Assembly: GCF_048771995.1 (NCBI RefSeq)
Contig: NC_133037.1
Location: 1,183,001-1,247,000 of the forward strand
DNA length: 64,000 bases
Origin: Taeniopygia guttata
Lineage: Eukaryota; Chordata; Aves; Passeriformes; Estrildidae
Direction of reading: 5' to 3'
The notes under the pieces are model-generated. The model was not told the origin of the DNA and did no database searches. It was given only the letters and a program-made list of their open reading frames with translations. A program made the position numbers and the translations under genes. Positions 1-9,258 of this stretch are shown here, one piece after another. The first letter of the stretch is position 1. Every line of letters starts with the position of its first letter.

Positions 1-653
1 GTACCAGCACTTCTCCAGCATGGGCAGGTAGGCGGTGGCGGACGGCGGGATCAGGTAGAAAGGCAGGCACAGGGGAGGCTGGTGAGCGTGGGGGCCCAGG
101 AAGCTGCTGGGGGAGCCCATCATGTCACTGCCAAAAGGGCCCTCGTCCTGCGGCGACTCCAGCCTGCTCCTTTTGGCCGGCGGGTCCTCAGTCTCTTGCT
201 TAATAGAGCTTATTCTCTCCTGGACAGCGTACTTGAGGTCGGTATCCTTTTTGAAATAGGGCTGCTCCGCTTTGGAGTCGCTTTTCTCCAGCTCTCCCCC
301 GTACCCGCTGTCCGTGTCCGTGTCGCTGCCGCTCTGCTCCCCGCTGGAGTGAGCGAATGTCCGCTGGATCACGGGCACGCAGTTCTTCCCGTGGCCCTCG
401 CCCGCCGCGCCCAGCGGCGCCGGCTTCTCCTTCAGGTCCAGCATTTTGGGAGGGATGTCCCCGGCCTTGCGGGCGGCCCCGCCCTGCAGCACCTCGCTGG
501 CCATCCGGTGCAGGTGGCTGACCAGCTGCGACGACTTCAGCTCCTTGCCGTTCTCGTGCTTGGCCAGGTATTGCAGCATTTCCTTGGCACACATCTGGAA
601 ACCGGATCGAAACATTTCCTGGCTGGAATCAAGGTTTCTCGATGACAGGTCAC
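1..653 (-). CDS. BHLHE40: BHLHE40 coding exon 5 (partial; Orange domain and C-terminal repressor region)
   Basis: The acceptor CCTTAG occupies 654-659. The exon completes glycine 128 and continues in frame for 217 codons to the window edge (residue 345, tyrosine after EKCW). It carries the Orange domain, the K279 sumoylation context SSIKQETEDPP and the start of the conserved proline-rich C-terminal region. The stop codon, the last 65-70 residues and the 3' UTR are outside the window. Confidence 0.96.
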
Positions 654-2846
654 CTAAGGAAACATTAACAGAAAGAAATTAAAAATTAACAACATGCTAA
701 ATAGTTCCATTTCCAGCTCCGAGGCGGACCGGAGGCGACGCTGGACTTGGGTTACAGCACGGCCAGAGGGGAAGCGATGGCCAAGCTGGACCCTATGAAC
801 AGAAATCCCCAGATTTCTGCAGAAATGGACAATTCCACTGGAACATCCACCTGTCCACTTCTACATAATAAGTTCATGTAAAGTGCTGCCTGCTTTTTTT
901 TTGTTATTTACTGTAAAATCCACCTTCAACAGGTACTGGAGTGCGGGGAGGGGAGTGAGTCAAGCTGTGGCTTCTCCAGGAAAGCCCCGGGGAAGGCAGG
1001 GCACCTCGCCCTGCACCCCGGGGCAGGGAGCTCCGGGCCCTGCCAGCAGCTCCACCAGCCCCAGGGGACTCCACTGCTCCACTGCACTCCCTGTGGCTGT
1101 CGGGGCAGGACGGCGCCTCCCAAAAATTCGGGTTTACTGTGTCTGATTCACGTGAGAGCCACATGTGAAAACAGCAGGAGGAAGTGCATCTAAGGCTGAT
1201 AAGCTGAAGCACCGGGTCCCCTCTGCCTGCAGAGCACAGGCCAGCTCGGTTATAAAGAAACTTAAAAAGGTTAAGGTTATCTGCTTTCTATACACACTTA
1301 AAAAGGTGTGTATAGAAAGCAGATTTATATCTATTTTCAGAGAAAAACAACCAAATAAACCAGACTGCGTCACAAACACAAACGGGAAGAATCAAATGGC
1401 TTTGGAGAGAACCTCACTGCAAACCTGGGCTGCAACTAAAACTACTTAAAACCCAGTTTAATTTCAAACAACTCCCAGGGCACTCTGCACTTGAGCAATG
1501 CATCATTTTTTGTGAAAGCTCATAAACAAAGCCTGAGAAAATGACAGCAGGAAAAGCCAGAATTCCTGTCCCCTCCCTTCTCGGTACCAGGGTGTCACAA
1601 GCGCATTTCACAGGCTCCCCAGGGAAAGCCCATCATACACACAGCCCATCACCCTGCCGAACACTCACCCGCCTGCAAACCGCTCTGCAAAGCGATGATC
1701 TTCTGCTGCTGCTGCTCGATGAGATTGGTCAGTGCCTTCACATGCTTCAGGGTGAGCTCCAGAACCACAGCCTTCTCCAGGTGCCCCAGAGTCTGCGAGC
1801 ACAGGGACAGGTTGGCACCCGCCGCCGGCTCGGCCAGGCAGGCAGGAGCTGCCGGTGCCTCCCCGGGAGCCGCGGGAGGACGGGCACGGTGAGACCCTGA
1901 GCAGGCGGGACTACCCCCGGCAGCATTGCACGGAAATAAGTTAAAAAGCAGGCTACGGAAAAGGCTCTCACGGAACCCTGTGGGTACTTTCGGACCAGCC
2001 GCATAACCCGGAGAGAAGCGTTTTATTTATGGTTCTGCCCACCCTGGGGCAGCCCGGCCGGGGACAGCTCTCGCCCGGTGTTGGGGGCCCTCAGCTCCCG
2101 GGGAAGTTGGGGACGCGCTTACAGCCTGCCCGGGCGTGCGGCACCGCGGAGGAAAAAAGAAAAAAAAAAACACCAAAAAAAAAAAAAAACCACCAAAAAA
2201 AACCAAACCACCCCAAATCCGCGGTGAAGCGGCAGCAGAGCGCCGGGAGCCGCTGCCCCGTCCCTCCGCTCGCACCTACCGTCAGCTTGAGGTGCTCGGG
2301 CAGCAGGTCCTTCAGCTGCGCGATGCACTCGTTGATCCTGTCGCGCCTCTTCTTCTCGATCAGCCGGTGCGGCAGCTTGTAGGTCTCCTGCGGGGCCGGG
2401 GCAGCGGGTCAGCGGGGGGACAGCGGGGGGACAGCGGGGGGACAGCGGGGGGACAGCGGGGGGACAGCCCGGCCCGGCCCCGCTGCCGCCGCTCCTCCCG
2501 TCCCGAGCGCTGTCACCGGCCGACTCACCCCGTTAACCCCCAATTTACCCCGTTAATCCCCAATTTACCTTCTCGCCCCCATTGTACCCCATCACCCCCC
2601 ATTTACCTTGTTGTCCTCGCTCCTCTTCAAGCCCCTCCGGGGTTTGTACACCTGGTACATGTGCGCGAAGTCCAGCCTGCAGGGGCGAAAGGAGAGCAGC
2701 GCGTTAGCCCCGTGCCGGAGCCGAGGGGAGCCCCCCGAGCCCCGGAGCCCCCGGAGCCCCGCTCACCCCGGCAGGTCTCCGCTCTCCAGGGCGGGCAGCT
2801 TGCCCAGGCAGCCGGGCGGGGGCTGCGCGCTGGGGATGCGCTCCAT
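1..2846 (-). CDS. BHLHE40: BHLHE40 (DEC1/STRA13/SHARP2) bHLH-Orange transcriptional repressor, 5 coding exons, C-terminus off the window
   Basis: Nuclear bHLH-Orange repressor that binds CACGTG E-boxes, opposes CLOCK/BMAL1 and responds to hypoxia and differentiation (family knowledge). Joining 2767-2846, 2607-2676, 2280-2387, 1669-1792 and 1-653 on the minus strand gives 345 residues in one frame with GT-AG junctions. The protein begins MERIPSAQPPPGCLGKLP, as in human BHLHE40. The bHLH lies at residues 52-107, with basic motif LIEKKRRDRINE and helix 2 ending in LTLKHVKALTNLIEQQQQK. The Orange domain is at about 142-175. The acidic SGSDTDTDSGYGGE stretch and the PFYLIPPSATAYLPMLEKCW block are also present. 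K159 and K279 (IKQE), the sumoylation lysines known in the human protein, keep their numbering. Human BHLHE40 has 412 residues, so roughly 65-70 C-terminal residues lie beyond position 1. The paralogue BHLHE41 is disfavoured by the N-terminus and by the linked ITPR1. Confidence 0.97.
654..1668 (-). other. BHLHE40: BHLHE40 intron 4
   Basis: A 1015-base intron between coding exons 4 and 5 with GTGAGT and CCTTAG ends. It is mostly unique sequence, moderately AT-rich, and contains a perfect foldback at 1279-1324. I see no coding exon in it. Confidence 0.9.
1279..1324. repeat. Perfect 19-bp inverted repeat with 8-base loop in BHLHE40 intron 4
   Basis: The left arm at 1279-1297 (ATCTGCTTTCTATACACAC) is exactly complementary to the right arm at 1306-1324, with loop TTAAAAAG. 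The words CTTAAAAAGG and CACTTAAAAAGG occur at 1261-1270 and 1295-1306, so the loop resembles sequence just left of the hairpin. Pairing stops sharply at both ends. The hairpin would form in DNA and in the pre-mRNA. Confidence 0.95.
1669..1792 (-). CDS. BHLHE40: BHLHE40 coding exon 4 (helix 2)
   Basis: One hundred and twenty-four bases encoding residues 87-127 plus one base: TLGHLEKAVVLELTLKHVKA followed by LTNLIEQQQQK. This is helix 2 of the bHLH and its glutamine-rich extension. The donor is GTGAGT (1663-1668), and the acceptor is the AG just above 1792. Confidence 0.96.
1793..2279 (-). other. BHLHE40: BHLHE40 intron 3
   Basis: A 487-base GC-rich intron. It holds an A-rich tract at about 2151-2215, which reads as a long T-rich run on the transcript, about 65-130 bases downstream of the exon 3 donor. 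No exon is visible. Confidence 0.88.
2280..2387 (-). CDS. BHLHE40: BHLHE40 coding exon 3 (basic region, helix 1)
   Basis: A 108-base, phase-0 exon encoding 36 residues from ETYKLPHRL to LPEHLKLT, the DNA-contacting basic region, helix 1 and the loop. The acceptor CCCGCAG ends at 2388 and the donor is GTAGGT (2274-2279). A C-rich 11-base repeat sits just upstream of the acceptor in intron 2. Confidence 0.96.
2409..2468. repeat. 11-bp G-rich minisatellite in BHLHE40 intron 2
   Basis: About five tandem copies of an 11-base unit CAGCGGGGGGA on the plus strand. It lies in the 219-base intron 2, about 20-80 bases upstream of the exon 3 acceptor on the transcript. There it reads as C/U-rich and could overlap the polypyrimidine tract and branch point. 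Each unit carries a run of six G, so the plus (template) strand could form G-quadruplexes. Confidence 0.9.
2607..2676 (-). CDS. BHLHE40: BHLHE40 coding exon 2
   Basis: Seventy bases encoding residues 27-50, including HMYQVYKPRRGLKRSEDNK just ahead of the bHLH. The acceptor is CTGCAG (2677-2682) and the donor is GTAAAT (2601-2606). Intron 1 is only 90 bases (2677-2766). Confidence 0.95.
2767..2846 (-). CDS. BHLHE40: BHLHE40 coding exon 1
   Basis: Contains the start ATG (complement of 2844-2846) in the context CGCCATGGAG, a good Kozak site. It encodes residues 1-26 plus two bases of codon 27. The donor is GTGAGC (complement of 2761-2766). The start is chosen because MERIPSAQPPP is the conserved N-terminus of the family. 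The 5' UTR continues to higher coordinates. Confidence 0.95.
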
Positions 2847-3130
2847 GGCGGGGGGCGCGGGCGGTGCGGGGCTCAGGCGCTGCCGGTGCCGGTGCCGGTG
2901 CTGCTCATGCCGCGCCCGCGCCGCGCGGGCTGAGGAGCGGCGGGCGGCCGCGGGCCGGGTTAAATGCGGGCGAGTGGGAGGACGGGAGCGACGTGCGGAG
3001 CCCTGTGACCGCCGGCACGTCTGGCGGCCCCGCGCCCCCGCCCCGCCGTCACATGAGCCTCACGTGGCGGCGGCGCGGGCGGGGCGGGCCCGGCCCCGCT
3101 CCCCCCGCACGTGTGTGCGGCGCGCCGGGG
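2847..3130 (-). promoter_or_regulatory. BHLHE40: BHLHE40 promoter / CpG island
   Basis: Very GC- and CpG-rich DNA immediately upstream of the start codon. A weak TATA-like ATTTAA on the minus strand lies at about 2960-2965. ACGTGC, a hypoxia-response-like core, is at 2991-2996, CACGT at 3016-3020, and an E-box cluster at 3049-3113. The CpG-rich zone also extends left through exons 1-3. The transcription start is not directly visible; from the TATA-like element I infer about 2930. The family is known to be induced by CLOCK/BMAL1 and HIF-1 and to repress itself through E-boxes. Confidence 0.75.
3049..3113. promoter_or_regulatory. E-box cluster (TCACATGA, CACGTG, CACGTG)
   Basis: TCACATGA is at 3049-3056, CACGTG at 3061-3066 and CACGTG at 3108-3113. 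The first two E-box cores are five bases apart (11 bases start to start), close to the tandem E-box geometry used by CLOCK/BMAL1. The site is 200-270 bases upstream of the BHLHE40 start codon. Confidence 0.7.
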
Positions 3131-3136
3131 CCCGGC

Positions 3137-3999
3137 CGGGCCGTGCTGTGCCGTGCCAGGGCTGTGCTGTGCCGTGCCATGCCGTGCCATGCCGTGCCGT
3201 GCCGTGCTGTGCCGTGCCAGCGCTGTGCCGTGCCGTGCTATGCTGTGCTGTGCCAGGGCCGTGTTGTGCCGTGCTGTGCTGTGCCAGCGCTGTGCTGTGC
3301 TGTGCCAGCGCTGTGCTGTGCCAGGGCCGTGCTCTGCCGTGCCATGCCGTGCTGTGCCAGGGCTGTGCTGTGCTGTGCCGTGCCGTGCCGTGCCAGCGCT
3401 GTGCTGTGCCAGCACCGTGCCATGCCATGCCGTGCTGTGCCAGGGCCGTGCAGTGCCGTGCTGTGCTGTGCTGTGCCATGCCAGCACTGTGCTGTGCCGT
3501 TCCGTGCCATACACTCCATACTGTGCCATACACTCCATACTGTGCCATACACTGCCATACAGTGCTGTGCTATACCATGCCATGCCATGCTATTACCGTG
3601 CCATACAGTGCATACACTGCCATACCGTGCCATGCTATACCGTGCCATGCCATGCCATGCTGTGCCATATCCTGCTGTGCTATACCGTACCATACAGTGC
3701 CATGCTGTGCCGTACCGTGCCATACACTCCATACCATGCCATACACTGCCATACCATGCTGTGCTATACCATGCCATACCGTGCCATACTGTGCCATACA
3801 CTCCATAATGTGCCATACACTGCCATACCGTGTCGTGCTATACTGTGCCATGCCATGCCCTGCTGTGCCATACCGTGCCATACACTCCATACTGTGCCAT
3901 ACACTCCATACCATGCCATACACTGCCATACCGTGTTGTGCTATACCATGCCATACCGTGCCATACCATGCCCTGCCATACTGTGCGGTACCGCTGTTG
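3137..3999. repeat. Pentanucleotide satellite upstream of the BHLHE40 promoter
   Basis: About 860 bases built from 5-base units. The left part (to about 3495) is GC-rich: CCGTG, CTGTG, CCATG and CCAGG. The right part adds CCATA, CACTC/CACTG and CTATA words. Larger blocks starting CCATACACTGCCATAC recur at about 3545, 3739, 3813 and 3915, so the right half has an irregular higher-order structure. The plus strand is strongly depleted in A in the left half. Because five is not a multiple of three and the units lack in-frame stops, every frame stays open; the resulting long cysteine-proline peptides are artefacts. Confidence 0.97.
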
Positions 4000-4199
4000 T
4001 GTCCCGAGATCAGGAAGAAAGAAAAAAAAAATAAAGAAAAAAAAACCACCCCCAAAGAGACACAGACACAAAACACGGACACAGAGAAAGCTGCAGCCGT
4101 GGAAAGTTTGGAAATGTGGGGGAAGAAATAAAATAAGTGAGAGTCGCTAAAATGTGGCTCTGGGGAAGAGGCAGTGCTGCAGGGAAGTTTTGGGGTGGG
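4000..4199. other. A-rich tract and unique flank right of the satellite
   Basis: An A-rich run at about 4015-4060 followed by unassigned sequence. No gene is visible. Confidence 0.7.
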
Positions 4200-4337
4200 A
4201 GGACCCCATCGCTGGGGGTACCCAGGGCTTGCAGCAGCTTGCTCCAGTGGAAGGTGTCCATCCCTGCCCATGGCAGGGGGTTGGTACGAGGTGGGCTTTT
4301 ACATCCCTTCCAACCCAAACCATTGTGTGACTCTATG
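4200..4337 (+). mobile_element. CR1 LINE 3'-end fragment
   Basis: Contains the CR1 tail words GGAAGGTGTCC, CTGCCCATGGCAGGGGG and CCCTTCCAACCCAAACCATT, ending near a degenerate GTGACTCTAT. It is a non-autonomous relic without coding capacity. Confidence 0.85.
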
Positions 4338-4341
4338 CCCA

Positions 4342-4535
4342 GCAGGAAATTCTCCCCTGTGAGGCTGGGGATGTGCTGGCACACGTTCCCAGAGAAGCTG
4401 TGGCTGCCCCGTCCCTGGAAGTGTTGCATGGAGCAACCTGGTCTAGTGGAAGGTGTCCCTGTGCATGGCAGGGGGTGGATGATGATAATTTAAGGTGCCC
4501 CCCAGCCCAGCCCGTTCCATGCCATGCCATGCCCG
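4342..4535 (+). mobile_element. CR1 LINE 3'-end fragment
   Basis: Reads AGGAAATTCTCCCCTGTGAG, then GAGAAGCTGTGGCTGCC, GAGCAACCTGGTCTAGTGG and a diverged end. It directly follows another CR1 fragment in the same orientation. Confidence 0.82.
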
Positions 4536-5102
4536 TGGCAGCCCGTGGGGTTGCACAACGCCGAGCGATGACAATGGTTTGTGTGTACCTGCCAAGGCAG
4601 AGCTCTCCTGAAGGGCCGTGGTCACTTCCCTGCTGAGTGCTGAGCAAGTAGAGGCAGGCTCAGCTGATAAAAGGTGCTTTTACCAAGATAAGGGAGCAGC
4701 AGAGCTCCAGCACTGAGCTGCTGCTACTGCCTGCAGAGTCCTGGCTGCTCCACCCCGGCAGGAATCCGAGGGCAGGAGGTGCTGCATGACAGCACAGAGA
4801 GCTTTTAGGTGGTGATGGAGACGGGCTGTTTGAGGCTTACCCCCGCCAAAAGGTGCCTGTCCTTACCAGGAAGAATCCCAAGGGATGTCAGAGCCTCAGA
4901 AAGATGCTAGCCATACATGGAAGGTCTATAAAACCCCAAAATCTCCCCTACAAGCTCCCAGCAGCACCTCCAGTGTGAACACCACAGCGCTGGATGAGCG
5001 CCGTGGGGCTTCCACAGAACAGATGTTTGGGTTGTCCCACTCAACACGGTCCTCCCACAGCGTCTGACATCTGAGCCCTCAAACCCGGTGATTATGGCCA
5101 AG

Positions 5103-5185
5103 ATCACGGAATCCCAGCATGGTTTGGGTTGGAAGGGCCCTTAAAGACTTCTCAATCCAACCCCCTGCCACGGGCAGGACCTTGA
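5103..5185 (-). mobile_element. CR1 LINE 3'-end fragment
   Basis: Complement-strand CR1 tail: GGTTTGGGTTGGAAGGGCCC, TTAAAGACTTCTCAATCCAA, then a diverged CCCTGCCACGGGCAGG. Confidence 0.82.
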
Positions 5186-6489
5186 GGGTCTCTGGTGCCA
5201 CAGCCCCGGCACCGTGGAGGAGAGCACAGAGCTTGGAGTGCCACAGAACCTCAGCAGAGCTGGGACCTGCCACAGCAGAGCTGTTCTTTCCTCCAGGCAC
5301 TGAACAAACCCGGCAAGAACCATCAGGGGACATGAGGGTGATGGTTTTTCCCCTGCTGCAGCTCAGGGGACCAAATCCAGCCACAGCAACGAGCCCTGGA
5401 GCAGAGGGTTTGCTCCCTCTGTGCCCCCAAAACCAAAGCTGTTATTTTCCAAACAGAGAGTGAAAAAAACACAGACAATTTTTCATCTGTCCCATCACTG
5501 ACCCTTTGTCCAAGGCAACAGAAATAATTAGAGCTTGCTGCAGCCTTTTGCTAATGAAAAATGAGGTTTGGGGCCAACCTGCTCTGCATTTGAAGTTCAA
5601 GCTCCAAGAGTACGTGGACGGCTTCATGGCCGTGGATTGTCTGACTCCTGCATGCTCCTTCAGATATTTGGTACATTCCTGCAGTGGGTGGTGAGCCACA
5701 AATCAGGGTCAGAGGTAATCCCCAATTATTTAGCCCTTTTACTGTTCTCGTGCTTGCCAAACAATTCTCCATATCAGGATTTGCTCATGACCTTAAGGGA
5801 CGTTGCCAAGGATTTAGGAGTCCCCCTAAAAAGGAGGATCCAAATGAAGTTATTGCATTCTTGGGCATCAAGTGAGATTGCTCGAGAGTTGAGTTACATT
5901 TTCCCGGGGATCAGTTTTCATGAGCAAGGACTGATGCAATCATCAATTCGCCTTCTCGCTTGTGTTTGCTGAATTATTTCTACATGGAGGGCTCCTTTAC
6001 ACCACACGATTCAGGCAGTACCAAAATGTTTAAAAAGGCTGAATTCCCTCAAGCCATCGGTGGAGCAGCAGCTCTGCTGAGCGCTCCTCCAGCAGGGCTG
6101 GAGTCACAGCACCGTGTCCAAAAGGATTTGCAGTTATTTACAGAGGCACGAGAAGGTGAGAGTCTGGGGGCTGCTCTGGGGGTGGGCTGGGAATCCGAGA
6201 CTCAGGATCTGCCCCTTCCCCGGGACTGTCCCCTTCCGACCGCAGGGATTTGGGGGAAAACGTTCCAAAAATCCCTGGCACTGCTGCCTGATGGAAGCCT
6301 ATGTGGGCAGCGCCGGGAGTTAACAGATGGGTTGTGGATTCGAGCTTACGATAAGGTTACTGAGGGTGGTTTTGTTTTAAAATGTCTCTTACTTAATATA
6401 TCCATGCAGGCCAGGCATGTGGCCTGTAATCAAACCGCTGACTCTCCTCTCTGCCGTTTCCAGCAATCCCGGCTCGGGTTACTGGCACC

Positions 6490-6720
6490 GGAGGTAAAGC
6501 TCAGCCCTGCCGGGGCTGGAGCGGGATGCGCTCGGCATCCTCGGGCCCGGCGGGACCAGCCCGTGTTTCCTCAGCAGGAAAAGCCCTGCGGGAGCCCGGC
6601 GGGCTCTGCCGGAGCTGCAGCGGGGATCGCTCCGGGCTCAGGCTCCGCTCGGGCCCCGCAGCTCCGGGACGGGCGGGAGGATCCAGCGGGGCAGCGCCGC
6701 ATCCCCGGGGATGTGCGGGC
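6490..6720. promoter_or_regulatory. Small CpG-rich patch 3.6 kb upstream of BHLHE40
   Basis: A local rise in GC and CpG (CCCGGCGGGACC, GGGACGGGCGGGAGG) inside otherwise ordinary intergenic DNA. It could be a distal regulatory element or the start of a divergent noncoding transcript. Mammals have an antisense lncRNA near this gene, but nothing here proves homology. Confidence 0.3.
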
Positions 6721-8185
6721 TGAGTGGGGCAGGGGGATGTGACCGGGAGCAGCTCCCGGGAGAGCTGCAGATCTCCTTTCCCAGCCCGGTGCCCAAGGCT
6801 GGGAAGAGCCCGCACCCCTCCGCCACGGACACTGTCAGAATCTGTGGGTATTGATGATTCTGAGATTGCAGAAAGTCTCTGTCTGTCAGCCCCACTGCCA
6901 AAGCAGAAGCCATAATTTGTCTGTGCTGTTTCAAGGTTGTTTATTCTGTTTATCTCTAACATGTTCTGCTGCCCTGCCGCAGCTCTGTCCTGCAGGGCAG
7001 CGTGTGGGGCTCTGCCCTCAGTGGGATGGTACAAACATTAAATACCACAAACTACCTGTGCTGGATTTACAATAACGTGCCAATATCTGTCACCTACGTT
7101 GGACAGTGTGTCCCCAGCCTGAACCAACAGAAAAATGCCAACACCACAGTGAAACATGGAGGGCATGAAGAAGGAGAAAAAGGACAAGACACACCCAATT
7201 TCCTCCATCTTGTCCCCTCTGAACCCCTTATCTAGAAATCTAAAATTTTACTTTTGCACCCGTGTCACACTTAATTATTACTCTTATCAAACACTCAGAG
7301 CTGGTAATTCATCCTGTAGGATTGAAAACTCTTTTCCATGGGCAGAGATCACAGACAGTGTCTCTGGGGGCTCTGTCCAGGGGGGTTCCTGACCCCTGCC
7401 AGGGTCCCAGGGCAGCCAGAGGGATGCTCTGGATTCCCACAGGACACTGTGCGACCTCAGCGCAGGGCGTGGGGAGCTCTTTGACACCCACCAGGGCTCC
7501 GCCTCAGCCTTGTGGCAGCTGCAAAAGGCGGATTTGGTGTCAGGCCGGGTGGTTCCAGCCGGGTGATGCTCTCGATAGCGCAGCTGAACGCGCTCAGTGC
7601 CGCGGAACCGTCAGGGACCGTCACGAGTCAGGAGCCGCGATTTAATATTGCAAATACGTGCATCCATCGCTGCTTAACTGCACTGCTTTGGGCTGCCACG
7701 GGCTCTGCCCGGATAAAGCACTGGGAAAACACAGCAGGAGCTGTTGTCTCGGCGCCCTCCCTCCGGCACGACCCTGGAGCGCTGCCGGGCATGTGAGAGC
7801 TGCGGGAATAGAGGGATGCTGGCATCGCTCAGCGAAACTCGCCCGAGGACTGTTCAAATGAAAGCCATTCCCCTCCTGGAGCAGAGATGTTTGCCAGCAC
7901 CCAGTGCAGCAGTAGGAGGAACACGTAGGTGGGAATTATTTGGAAGTGGCAAAATTTGTGGACATTAATAAGAGACTTTAGCCCACTTTGCTGGCGTGTT
8001 TAATAAACCACGGCGGCTCCCCGGTGACACTGCCCTGCCAAGCCCCGGCAGCTCACGCTGTTTAACCAGTTCCCCGCCGGCTCTTGCACCATGCCGTGAG
8101 AAAGAACCCCGGGCGTGCGGAGCCGGCACACCCCGGGGCTCACCGGCCGCAGCTCCGCCTGCACACCGCCTAATCACGGCATCAG

Positions 8186-8292
8186 GGACTCTGGAACGGC
8201 TGCCTTGGAAGGGACCTTCAGTTACCCAGCTCCACCCCTGCCCTGGGCAGGGACACCTCCCACCGGGCTGCTCCATCCAGCCCGGCCTTGGG
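8186..8292 (-). mobile_element. CR1 LINE fragment (diverged)
   Basis: TTGGAAGGGACCTTCAGTTA, then CCTGGGCAGGGACACCTCCC and CAGCCCGGCCTTGG match the complement of the CR1 tail. Confidence 0.72.
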
Positions 8293-9119
8293 GATCCACA
8301 AGCCGAGAGCCATCCCAGAGGTGACATCCTGGCTGCTGCAGGGAGCAGGGGACAGCCAGGGCTGACAGCAGGGTTTGGAGGATGAGGATGATGAGGAATC
8401 GCTTCTCCTCCCGCGGCTGGCGTTGCCTGCTGGATGCTCTGCACAATGGGATCTGATCACATCCCTCCTCCTGCCTCACATCAAACAGTGAGTCAGCGCT
8501 GGAGCCCCATCAGATGTCTCTGCCTCGGCTTTCATATCTGGGAAGCAGAGAGGATGGTGCTCTGTGAGTATGCAAAGCAAGGAAAGCAGGGTGCCTTCAG
8601 ATCTGCCACTTGGAAAATACCACCTTATTTATTTTCCACTGGCACCCACGTACCCCGGCAGGAATCAACACCACTGAGGCTCCCAGGCTGGGGAGATGTT
8701 GTTCTTTCGGGGGACGCAGGTAACAACAGCTACGGGGCCCAACTGCATCATGTCTGAGTCAAATATTAACATAGAGAATATTCTCCACTTGCTAATTCAG
8801 TCAAAAAAAATTACACACCCACCCCTAAAAATAATAATAAAATAAAGCTGGGTCAGGCAGAGGAAGAGCCCAGGAGTGTGTTCCTCCTGCAGTTCATGTG
8901 AGGACAGGAGTGGGTTAAACCTTGGCCTCTCAGCTCAAGGCTTTGGGACAAGGTCTGTGTGACCTCCCAGCCCATGGGGGCGTGAGGCAGCCCAGGGCCA
9001 GGCTGGGGGGAGTCGGTTCAAGCTGCAAATGACATCAGCACAGGGGTGACAGGGCTGCTCCTCAGGGCGTGGGCACAGCTGAGGGTGTGCCAGGCCAGTG
9101 TGGGGAGCTGGGGGCTGCA

Positions 9120-9258
9120 GTGCTGCCTCGAGGTGGTGGAGCCACCAGCTCTGAAAGTGCTCAAGAGCTGTCTGGATGGGGGACATGGTTTAGGGGTGAT
9201 GGTGAGACTGGATGATCTTGAAGATCTCTTGCAACCTTGCTGATTCTGTGATTCCACG
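9120..9258 (+). mobile_element. CR1 LINE 3'-end fragment
   Basis: Ends with GACTGGATGATCTTGAAGAT, then CTCTTGCAACC and GATTCTGTGATTCC, the CR1 tail with its short terminal repeat. Confidence 0.8.

Larger units (their letters stand above)
4536..8185. other. Intergenic DNA upstream of BHLHE40
   Basis: Apart from the CR1 piece near 5.1 kb and a CpG-rich patch at 6.49-6.72 kb, this is unique sequence with no recognisable exon. The longest open frame (5960-6742, plus) has no family resemblance I can see and no conserved-looking motif. The stretches around 5.5-5.95 and 6.33-6.45 kb are AT-richer. Confidence 0.6.

Noticed and set aside
1279-1324. microRNA precursor
   Set aside because: The stem is only 19 bp with no extension beyond it and an 8-base loop, too short for a canonical pre-miRNA. 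A foldback from template switching fits better.
2608-4131. 507-codon plus-strand open frame, plus several 160-314-codon frames on both strands across the same region
   Set aside because: They are produced by the pentanucleotide array, whose period keeps all frames open; they also overlap BHLHE40 exons and promoter antisense. Cys/Pro/His-Thr peptide repeats are translation of the satellite.
5960-6742. 260-codon plus-strand open frame
   Set aside because: No recognisable domain. Its second half is Gly/Ala/Pro/Arg-rich because it crosses a CpG patch, as chance frames do. No splice or expression signal.
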